Source of the DNA: Candidatus Omnitrophota bacterium
Lineage (GTDB): Bacteria > Omnitrophota > Gorgyraeia > Gygaellales > Profunditerraquicolaceae
Direction: 5' to 3'
Assembly: GCA_023247875.1 (NCBI GenBank)
Contig: JAHFFQ010000007.1
Location: 10,348-20,290, forward strand
Length of the DNA stretch: 9,943 nucleotides
Part shown: positions 1 to 8,051 of the stretch, piece by piece
Layout: the number at the start of each line of letters is the position of its first letter
How positions within the stretch are numbered: the first letter of the stretch is position 1
Notes under the pieces: model-generated
Seen by the model: only the letters and a program-made list of their open reading frames with translations
Databases searched by the model: none
Told to the model about the DNA's origin: nothing
Program-made: the position numbers and the translations under genes

Positions 1-882
1 AAGCTCACTTATGCCGGAGACCTGAAGCGGCTTGAAGAGGTAAAAGGTAAATTCAAATTCTACAAAACCGATATCTGCGACAAAAGGCAAATTGAAGCGA
101 TATTCGCCAAAGAGAAACCGGATATCGTAGTTCATTTTGCCGCAGAAAGCCACGTTGACCGCAGCATCAATGATGCCACCCCTTTCATCGAGGCCAATGT
201 AAAAGGGACGCAGGTATTGCTTGATGCCGTCCGCAGGCAGAGGGCGAAGAAGTTTATTTTTATCTCAACCGACGAGGTTTACGGGGAGATCCCCGACGGC
301 AAATTCAATGAAAGCTTTCCGGTCAGGCCCAACTCACCTTACGCGGCTTCCAAGGCGGCGGCAGACCTCCTGGTGCAGTCCTATATCAGGACTTACAAGT
401 TTCCCGCGATAATTATCCGGCCGTCAAATAATTACGGGCCCTGGCAGTATCCCGAGAAGTTGATCCCGCTTGCCATCCTAAGGATATCAGAAGGCCAGAG
501 GATCCCGGTTTACGGCCAAGGCCAAAACGTGCGTGAATGGCTTTATGTTGATGATTGCGCCTCGGGTATTCTGGCAATTATGAGAAAGGGTAAGCTCGGC
601 CAGGTCTATAATTTAGGAAGCTCTCGGGAGAGCAAAAATATAGATACGGTAAAACTGCTGCTGAAAACTTTAGCTGCCGGCAAGGACAGGTTTGAGTTTG
701 TTAAAGACCGGCTGGGCCATGATATAAGATACAGCCTTGATTCCGCAAAAGCTCGCAAAAATATCGGTTGGAAACCGCTAGTTAACTTTGAAGATGGCCT
801 TAAGCTTACTGTGGCTTGGTCGTTGAAGCATAAATCCTGGCTCAAGAGCAAGTTGAAGGATATTGATAAGCTTTACAAATAA
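1..882 (+). CDS. rmlB: dTDP-glucose 4,6-dehydratase, 5'-truncated by window edge
   Basis: This cytoplasmic extended-SDR enzyme converts dTDP-glucose to dTDP-4-keto-6-deoxyglucose with bound NAD+, the entry to dTDP-rhamnose and other dTDP-6-deoxyhexoses. The frame is open from base 1 and gives 293 residues. It starts inside the family's LTYAG segment, so about 40 N-terminal residues, including the Rossmann GxxGxxG, lie upstream; the ATG at 217 is internal. Visible family motifs are HFAAESHVDRS (visible residues 45-55), the catalytic STDEVYG with T90-D91-E92, Y114xxxK118, SNNYGP (142-147) and GQNVREW (174-180). The Asp-Glu pair after Thr is the dehydratase acid/base signature and argues against a simple epimerase or UDP-glucuronate decarboxylase. 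No RmlA, RmlC or stand-alone RmlD is visible. Only 14 bp separate it from the next gene, so they are probably co-transcribed. The family call is firm; the substrate (dTDP-glucose) is by family resemblance. Confidence 0.9.
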   Translation, partial: KLTYAGDLKRLEEVKGKFKFYKTDICDKRQIEAIFAKEKPDIVVHFAAESHVDRSINDATPFIEANVKGTQVLLDAVRRQRAKKFIFISTDEVYGEIPDGKFNESFPVRPNSPYAASKAAADLLVQSYIRTYKFPAIIIRPSNNYGPWQYPEKLIPLAILRISEGQRIPVYGQGQNVREWLYVDDCASGILAIMRKGKLGQVYNLGSSRESKNIDTVKLLLKTLAAGKDRFEFVKDRLGHDIRYSLDSAKARKNIGWKPLVNFEDGLKLTVAWSLKHKSWLKSKLKDIDKLYK

Positions 883-896
883 TATAAGGATTACCT

Positions 897-1946
897 ATGT
901 CAGTGGTTATCGTAACCGGCTCCTGCGGATTGATCGGCTCTGAAACCGTAAGTTTCTTTGCCGAAAAAGGCCTTAGTATCGTCGGTATTGACAATAATAT
1001 GCGCCAAAGCTTTTTTGGCGCCGACGGTTCAATACTTTGGAACAGGAAGCGCCTCCAGAAACTGCACAAAAACTACAGGCATTACGCGATTGACATCCGC
1101 GACGAAAGAAAAATTGATTCCATATTCAGGAAGTACGGTAAGGATATCGTTTTAATTGTCCATACGGCAGCCCAGCCATCCCATGATTGGGCGGCAAAAG
1201 ACCCCAAGGTTGATTTTGGTGTAAATGCTACAGGGACTCTGGTATTGCTTGAGGCCCTGCGCCGGTTCTCGCCCCAGGCAGTTTTTATCTTTACCTCCAC
1301 AAATAAAGTCTATGGGGATACCCCGAACTTCCTTCCTTTAATTGAAAAAGAAAAGCGTTTTGAGATATCCAGCGACCATAAATATTATGTGGGCATAGAT
1401 GAAACGATGAGCATTGATAACTGCCTGCATTCGGTTTTCGGGGCATCCAAGGTTGCCGCGGATATCATGGTGCAGGAATATGGAAGATATTTTCATCTTA
1501 AAACCGGGGTGTTCAGGGGAGGCTGCCTTACCGGCCCGGCGCACTCCGGGGCGGAGCTTCACGGTTTCTTATCCTATTTGGTCAAATGCGCGGTTACCGG
1601 GAAAAAATATAAAATCTTCGGCTACAAAGGCAAACAGGTCAGGGATAATATCCACTCCTTTGACCTGGTGAACGCCTTTTATCACTTTTTTCAAGCCCCG
1701 CGCAGCGGTGAGGCCTATAATATCGGAGGCGGGAGATTTGCCAATGTTTCCATCTTAGAGGCGATCGAGATCTGTGAAAAGTTGACCGGTAAAAAGTTTG
1801 GCTACGAATACATCGATACTAACCGCATCGGCGACCACATCTGGTGGATCAGCGACCTCTCCAAGTTTAAAACGCATTACCCGGATTGGCAGCATAAATA
1901 CGGCATAGAAGAGACAATGAAGCAGATATATGAAGCCCAGCGATAA
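897..1946 (+). CDS. NAD-dependent epimerase, CDP-paratose/tyvelose 2-epimerase-like, Tyr replaced by Phe
   Basis: A 349-residue extended-SDR protein. The NAD-binding motif TGSCGLIGS is at residues 7-15, followed by AAQPSHDWA (91-99), STNKVYG (134-140) and GKQVRDNIH (245-253). The STNKVYG and GKQVRD signatures are those of TyvE/RfbE, which interconverts CDP-paratose and CDP-tyvelose by a C2 oxidation-reduction. The usual YxxxK dyad reads FGASK, with F181 and K185, so the catalytic Tyr is absent. I recall a subgroup of annotated 'NAD-dependent epimerases' with the same FGASK and a [13 protein letters not shown] segment, so this is probably a subfamily trait rather than decay. The reading frame is intact and of normal length. 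The start is supported by AAGGA at 886-890, six bases before the ATG. The 3' end overlaps the next gene by 17 bp. No CDP-sugar synthesis genes are visible, so a CDP-sugar substrate is not established. Confidence 0.8.
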   Translation: MSVVIVTGSCGLIGSETVSFFAEKGLSIVGIDNNMRQSFFGADGSILWNRKRLQKLHKNYRHYAIDIRDERKIDSIFRKYGKDIVLIVHTAAQPSHDWAAKDPKVDFGVNATGTLVLLEALRRFSPQAVFIFTSTNKVYGDTPNFLPLIEKEKRFEISSDHKYYVGIDETMSIDNCLHSVFGASKVAADIMVQEYGRYFHLKTGVFRGGCLTGPAHSGAELHGFLSYLVKCAVTGKKYKIFGYKGKQVRDNIHSFDLVNAFYHFFQAPRSGEAYNIGGGRFANVSILEAIEICEKLTGKKFGYEYIDTNRIGDHIWWISDLSKFKTHYPDWQHKYGIEETMKQIYEAQR

Positions 1947-2673
1947 TATCCGCAGGCGTTTTATCGCCGCCGAATCCGACTCCCTCGTTATTGAAACCAT
2001 CCAAACCGAATCAAAGACCCGCCGGCAGCGCCTGCGCGTGCTTAAACTTAAAGGCACCTGGAGCGCCAATGATTACAATGAGCTTGTTTTTGAAGTTGCC
2101 TTGCGTAAAGGCCCACCGGAAACCCACACCTTTAAAGGGGCCTGGAAACTAAATAAAAACCAGCAGATTGAATATAGCTGCGGCGAAGGGCCGGATGTAT
2201 TAACCTTTAAAGGCCACTGGGATATATCTTCGGCCAACCGGCTTGTTTATTTCCTGGAGGGCAGCTCAACCTCGCGCTTTGAGTTTAAAGTCCAGCTTGG
2301 ATCTGCGTCGCTTAATCCTAAAAAAGGAGAGGTCCGCTATCGTATAGGCATAGGTGTGCGCCAAAGCCGCCTGACTAGCCCCGGCCAACTGCTTATTCTC
2401 TACGGAGAGTGGAAGTTTAGCCGTAATTTAGGGTTAATTTTCCAGATGGATTATGGCAAGGGCAGGGTAAAGGCAATAGATTTTGGAGCAGAGGTAAGCT
2501 TTGGCCGGAATAAGGTCATTTTCAGCCTTAAGAATGAGTTTAACGAGCCACTTGGCATTACTCTTACCATGACGCATCAATTTCTGAAAGCCATTGATGC
2601 CGAAGCCTTTATAAGGCTGAAATACCGCCAAAACCACTATGGCGCGGAAGCAGGCATTACCATCCCTTTTTAG
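1930..2673 (+). CDS. Hypothetical beta-rich protein with repeated KGxW units
   Basis: A 247-residue protein of no family I can name. It has no signal peptide, hydrophobic segment or enzyme motif. After a charged N-terminus (about residues 1-36) come imperfect repeats built around an aromatic-Gly-x-Trp core: LKLKGTW (38-44), HTFKGAW (66-72), LTFKGHW (91-97) and LILYGEW (155-161). Each is followed by a turn and a second strand such as NELVFEV, NQQIEY or NRLVYFLEG. The Trp spacing is 28, 25 and 64, so degenerate units may lie between residues 98 and 154. The rest alternates polar and hydrophobic residues and ends in GITIPF, which would suit beta strands. The ATG lies inside the preceding epimerase gene (17-bp overlap) with no clear Shine-Dalgarno, suggesting translational coupling. 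I recall similar unannotated proteins in Omnitrophota genomes but cannot confirm it. A structural or carbohydrate-associated role is only a guess. Confidence 0.75.
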   Translation: MKPSDNIRRRFIAAESDSLVIETIQTESKTRRQRLRVLKLKGTWSANDYNELVFEVALRKGPPETHTFKGAWKLNKNQQIEYSCGEGPDVLTFKGHWDISSANRLVYFLEGSSTSRFEFKVQLGSASLNPKKGEVRYRIGIGVRQSRLTSPGQLLILYGEWKFSRNLGLIFQMDYGKGRVKAIDFGAEVSFGRNKVIFSLKNEFNEPLGITLTMTHQFLKAIDAEAFIRLKYRQNHYGAEAGITIPF

Positions 2674-2684
2674 GCAAAAAATCC

Positions 2685-2712
2685 TTTATTTCTCTTGGCT
2701 TAATGTTATAAT
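2685..2712 (+). promoter_or_regulatory. Putative sigma-70-type promoter upstream of the second epimerase
   Basis: A perfect TATAAT lies at 2707-2712, with a weak -35 candidate TTTATT at 2685-2690 (16-bp spacer; three of six positions match TTGACA). It sits in the only real intergenic gap of the window and is AT-rich compared with its surroundings. A start of transcription near 2719 would leave a leader of about 45 bases before the ATG at 2765. The -10 box is convincing by itself; the -35 box is poor, and the organism's sigma factor consensus is unknown. Confidence 0.45.
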
Positions 2713-2738
2713 ATTACTTCATATAACGGTCTCCCTAG

Positions 2739-2753
2739 AGGGTGGTTAACCCT
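2739..2753 (+). promoter_or_regulatory. Small leader hairpin just before the ribosome binding site
   Basis: AGGGT (2739-2743) pairs with ACCCT (2749-2753) around the five-base loop GGTTA. The likely Shine-Dalgarno GGAAAG (2754-2759) begins directly after the stem and lies five bases before the ATG at 2765. A CCCT at 2733-2736 could pair instead with the AGGG of this stem, so alternative foldings are possible. There is no T-run, so it is not an intrinsic terminator. A role in translation control is inference only; a five-pair stem can occur by chance. Confidence 0.25.
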
Positions 2754-2764
2754 GGAAAGAACAG

Positions 2765-3826
2765 ATGAAATATAGCTCACTTTTGATCACTGGCGCTGCT
2801 GGTTTTATCGGCAGTAACCTTGCAGTTAACTTCAAGCGTAAATACCCCAAGCTAAAGGTTTATGCTTTGGATAATCTTAAGCGCCGGGGGTCTGAGCTTA
2901 ATCTGCCCCGCTTAAAAGAAAATAAAGTTAACTTTGTCCACGCGGATATAAGGAACCCTGAGGACCTGGCCCTGAATTTTGATGTAGATTTAGTAATTGA
3001 ATGCTCTGCCGAGCCTTCGGTTATGGCCGGATTTGATAATCCGCCTTATATTATCAGCACTAATTTAACCGGCACTGTTAATTGCCTTGAGTTATGCCGC
3101 AAACGTAAAGCAGATATAATCTTTCTTTCCACCAGCCGCGTTTATCCTTACAAGGCTATAAACAAGATCAAAACGATCGAAACCGATACCCGTTTTGAAT
3201 GGAGCGCGGAACAGGATATACCGGGTTGGTCAGTTAAGGGGATAAATGAAGATTTTACCATTCAAGGGCCCAAAACTCTATACGGAGCTACAAAGCTTTC
3301 TTCGGAGCTGTTTTTACAGGAATATATTGCCAACTACGGGATCAAAGGGGTAATTAATCGCTGCGGGGTGATAAGCGGGCAGTGGCAGTTCGGTAAAATT
3401 GACCAGGGTGTCTTTACTTACTGGATGCTGGCGCATTATTTCAGGAAACCGCTTAAATATATCGGTTTTGGCGGTAAAGGTAAACAGGTGCGCGACCTTT
3501 TGCATGTGGATGATTTATTTACTTTAATTGATATTGAGGCCTCCGGGCTTTCAAGGATAAGCGGTAATATTTATAATGTAGGCGGCGGAAAAGAGAGGAG
3601 CCTTTCCCTGTACGAGACAACCAAATTGTGCCGGGAAATTACCGGCAACAAGATAGGGATCTCAAGCGATTTAGCAACCCGTAAGGGGGATATATCCATT
3701 TATCTAAGCGATAATAGCAAGGCAGTTCAAGAATTAAAATGGAAGCCAAAGAGAAGCGTAAAATCGGTTTTATCCGGGATCTTTACCTGGATCCGCGATA
3801 ACGAAACGGGGTTAAGGAAGATATGA
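2765..3826 (+). CDS. NAD-dependent epimerase/dehydratase, CDP-paratose 2-epimerase-like
   Basis: A 353-residue extended-SDR protein of full family length. The Rossmann motif TGAAGFIGS is at residues 9-17. The region usually written STNKVYG reads STSRVYPY (122-129). The catalytic dyad YGATK is intact (Y173, K177), and GKQVRDLLH (239-247) is the TyvE-like signature. The family oxidises a hexose carbon transiently with tightly bound NAD+ and re-reduces it to invert the centre; CDP-paratose/CDP-tyvelose is the best-known pair. It is a distant paralogue of the epimerase at 897-1946, differing in the active-site Tyr and the STN/STS segment, so the two probably act on different substrates. A promoter-like TATAAT (2707-2712) and GGAAAG (2754-2759) precede it. 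Its TGA overlaps the GMD start as ATGA, showing tight coupling with the GDP-fucose genes. The exact substrate is unknown. Confidence 0.8.
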   Translation: MKYSSLLITGAAGFIGSNLAVNFKRKYPKLKVYALDNLKRRGSELNLPRLKENKVNFVHADIRNPEDLALNFDVDLVIECSAEPSVMAGFDNPPYIISTNLTGTVNCLELCRKRKADIIFLSTSRVYPYKAINKIKTIETDTRFEWSAEQDIPGWSVKGINEDFTIQGPKTLYGATKLSSELFLQEYIANYGIKGVINRCGVISGQWQFGKIDQGVFTYWMLAHYFRKPLKYIGFGGKGKQVRDLLHVDDLFTLIDIEASGLSRISGNIYNVGGGKERSLSLYETTKLCREITGNKIGISSDLATRKGDISIYLSDNSKAVQELKWKPKRSVKSVLSGIFTWIRDNETGLRKI

Positions 3827-6042
3827 AAAAAGCGCTGATTACCGGGGCAACGGGGCAGGACGGTTCTTATTTAACCGAGCTCCTGCTTGCAAAAGGTTAC
3901 CAGGTGCATGGAATAATCCGCCGGGCAAGTACATTCAATACCGGTAGAATTAATCATATTTATACCGATCCGCATGACCCTAAAGCCAGATTATTCCTGC
4001 ATTTCGGTGATTTATCCGATGCTGAACAAACTAATAATATTATCTTTAACATAAAACCTGACGAGGTATATCATCTGGCCGCGCAAAGCCATGTGCGGGT
4101 AAGTTTTGATATACCGGAATATACCGGAGATGTTACCGGCTTAGGCACGGTCCGGATACTAGAGGCAATCCGCCGCAGCGGCAGAAAAATAAAGTTTTAT
4201 CAGGCATCCAGCAGTGAAATGTTCGGCTCTGCGACTCCTCCTCAATCAGAAAATACCCGGTTCCAGCCGCAAAGCCCCTATGCCTGCGCCAAGCTTTATT
4301 CATACTGGTTTACCAAAAACTATCGCGATGGCTACAATATGTTTGCCTGTAACGGCATACTTTTTAATCATGAAACGGTGGCTTCATTTATGCCAATGTT
4401 TTGTAAGAAGGCAGGGGAAGAAGAGTTTGATATTAAACCGATCGCTGAAATTGTTCCTTTTGACAAATCCATAAAACAGTACCAATCACGAGATATCTTC
4501 GGTATCTGCGTGTGGGGAAAAGACGGTTGGGTTGAAGTGAGGCACGCTTCAGCATATCCTCATAATATTGCGGATGGTAATAAGAAGCCAAGATTTATAA
4601 ATTCACGTTCAGGAGCGTTTATGGCTACCTCAAGCCACGTTGGGTTCATAGAAGGAGGCGGTGAAAAAGAGGTAGGGAATATGGCCGTCGGTGATTGTTT
4701 GGAAGTCATCGATCTTCCTGATCGTAATCCAACATTGCATGGAGTTCGTCGTATTACCGAGAAAGAAGCTGAACTATTGGGTATGATGGTGGGCGATGGG
4801 TCGGTCACCCCTGAAAAACGAGGAACCGGCATACATGGGAAATTTACCAACTCATCCTCTGAGATAAGGGGTCATTTTGATTACTTGTGGTCGGCGGTTA
4901 CAGGAGGACATACGAAATATTATCCAACACAATCAGGGTTCAATCCTTCTAAAACGGTTGATCAGCTTCGTCTCAATGGAGGAAATGAGTGGTTGAGGGG
5001 AATTGATATTTATAATGAGGACCGGACAAAGCGCGTTCCGAGAATAATTCTTAACTCAGAGATGTCTGTGATGCTTGCTTTTTTACGGGGGTACAACGCA
5101 ACAGATGGCTTGAAAAGTAATCTATGTACGTACGAGTTTAAAAATTTTAAGACTAATTCGGCAACCTTGGCCATGGGATTGTGGTACCTAATCGAAAAAA
5201 CCACGAAACAAGATATCAATCTGACTGTGGAAACCAAAGAGGATGGGCGGGTTTTCTATTCGCTGAATCTATTATCAACCATAGACAATTTCTCAAAAGA
5301 GTGTGAGGTAAAAGAGTTGGCATTGAAGGGGGTTTCTCAGCGAGAAATGTCCCGGCTGACGGGGATTTCAAGAACCTTCATACGAAAAATTCAGGACGGC
5401 GGTTCCGCTTGTTTAGAGCATCCTTTTCACAAGAATCCTTTCGAAATAAAAAAGATTGTCGAAATGCCGAATTACCAGGGGTGGTTCTGCGATCTTGAGA
5501 CATCGTCAGGAGAATTTCATTGCGGTATCGGGAAAATTCACGTTCATAATTCTCCAAGGCGAGGTGAAACATTTGTCAGCAGGAAAATTACCCGGGCGAT
5601 AGCCAATATCCTGGCCGGCAGGCAGGAGGAGCTTTATCTCGGTAATCTTAAAGCTAAGAGGGACTGGGGTTATGCCCCTGAGTATGTGCAGATGATGTGG
5701 TTGATATTGCAGCAGGATAATCCCGATGATTATGTCATAGGCACAGGAGAATCTCATTCGGTAAAAGAATTAGTAGAGGAGGCTTTTGGCTACGCGGGCT
5801 TAAAGTGGAAAAGATACGTCCGGATCGACCCGCGTTATTTCCGGCCCACAGAAGTGAATAATCTTATTGCCGATATTAAGAGGGTAAAGAAGGTATTTAA
5901 ATGGCAACCGAGAGTGGGCTTTCATGATTTAGTAAAAATAATGCTTGATGCCGATATGAGGGCTTGCGGATTAGAGCCGATAGGTGAAGGGGATAAGATC
6001 ATCAGGAAGAAATTCCCTCGTAGATGGTGGAAGGCAGATTAA
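3823..6042 (+). CDS. gmd: GDP-mannose 4,6-dehydratase precursor containing an intein
   Basis: The gene encodes a 739-residue precursor. GMD is a cytoplasmic NADP-dependent SDR that turns GDP-D-mannose into GDP-4-keto-6-deoxy-D-mannose. The N-extein (residues 1-184) has TGATGQDGS (7-15), HLAAQSHV (84-91), the active-site QASSSEMFG with E132, and Y153xxxK157. It then reaches GILFNHE, where a 392-residue intein (185-576) is inserted. The C-extein restarts at S577 with [16 protein letters not shown], followed by [10 protein letters not shown] and RPTEVNNL. Joining the exteins restores the canonical [11 protein letters not shown] and gives 347 residues, a normal GMD length. The ATG overlaps the upstream TGA (ATGA), and AAGGAAG at 3814-3820 is a good ribosome binding site. 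GDP-fucose synthase follows 10 bp downstream, so the pair makes GDP-L-fucose. GMD activity should depend on protein splicing, since the insertion falls in a conserved part of the fold. Confidence 0.95.
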   Translation: MKKALITGATGQDGSYLTELLLAKGYQVHGIIRRASTFNTGRINHIYTDPHDPKARLFLHFGDLSDAEQTNNIIFNIKPDEVYHLAAQSHVRVSFDIPEYTGDVTGLGTVRILEAIRRSGRKIKFYQASSSEMFGSATPPQSENTRFQPQSPYACAKLYSYWFTKNYRDGYNMFACNGILFNHETVASFMPMFCKKAGEEEFDIKPIAEIVPFDKSIKQYQSRDIFGICVWGKDGWVEVRHASAYPHNIADGNKKPRFINSRSGAFMATSSHVGFIEGGGEKEVGNMAVGDCLEVIDLPDRNPTLHGVRRITEKEAELLGMMVGDGSVTPEKRGTGIHGKFTNSSSEIRGHFDYLWSAVTGGHTKYYPTQSGFNPSKTVDQLRLNGGNEWLRGIDIYNEDRTKRVPRIILNSEMSVMLAFLRGYNATDGLKSNLCTYEFKNFKTNSATLAMGLWYLIEKTTKQDINLTVETKEDGRVFYSLNLLSTIDNFSKECEVKELALKGVSQREMSRLTGISRTFIRKIQDGGSACLEHPFHKNPFEIKKIVEMPNYQGWFCDLETSSGEFHCGIGKIHVHNSPRRGETFVSRKITRAIANILAGRQEELYLGNLKAKRDWGYAPEYVQMMWLILQQDNPDDYVIGTGESHSVKELVEEAFGYAGLKWKRYVRIDPRYFRPTEVNNLIADIKRVKKVFKWQPRVGFHDLVKIMLDADMRACGLEPIGEGDKIIRKKFPRRWWKAD
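4375..5550 (+). mobile_element. In-frame LAGLIDADG intein with Thr at position 1, inside gmd
   Basis: The precursor residues T185-N576 form a 392-residue intein. Block A aligns as TVASFMPMF, with Thr where inteins normally have Cys or Ser. Block B is TSSH (269-272). The first LAGLIDADG motif is LLGMMVGDG (318-326) and the second LRGYNATDG (421-429); both keep the catalytic acid position (D325, D428), so the homing endonuclease could be active. A helix-turn-helix, [18 protein letters not shown] (503-520), lies after the endonuclease. Block F is WFCDLET (554-560) followed by FHCGIG (565-570), and block G ends HVHN with S577 as the +1 residue. C-terminal His-Asn/Ser is canonical. Arg codons differ from the exteins (CGT+CGA 9 of 20 against 3 of 27), suggesting separate origin. 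The splice boundaries are secure because their removal restores NHE-SPRR. Confidence 0.93.
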
Positions 6043-6049
6043 TCTATAA

Positions 6050-8036
<1,987 letters not shown>

Positions 8037-8051
8037 AGATTCGAATTGACT

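Noticed and set aside
217..882. A shorter RmlB gene starting at the ATG at 217
   Set aside because: The same frame is open back to base 1 and encodes conserved RmlB sequence (LTYAG, HFAAESHVDRS), so this Met is internal.
1755..2069. A 104-residue minus-strand open frame across the epimerase/repeat-protein junction
   Set aside because: It is antisense to two well-supported genes, has no recognisable motif or ribosome site, and is explained by the codon structure of the plus strand.
2671..2700. Intrinsic terminator after the repeat protein
   Set aside because: There is an A-run and T-rich sequence after the stop codon but no GC-rich stem leading into a T-run.
4375..5550. Class 3 intein (Trp-Cys-Thr triad) as the explanation for Thr at position 1
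   Set aside because: Class 3 needs Cys at the block F Asp position and Thr before the terminal His-Asn. Here Asp is present with Cys one residue earlier, and the residue before His-Asn is Val. A related but distinct mechanism stays open.
4375..5550. Assembly chimera or unrelated gene inserted into gmd
   Set aside because: The insert is in frame, has intein blocks A, B, C, E, F and G in order, ends in His-Asn before Ser, and its removal restores a perfect GMD junction.
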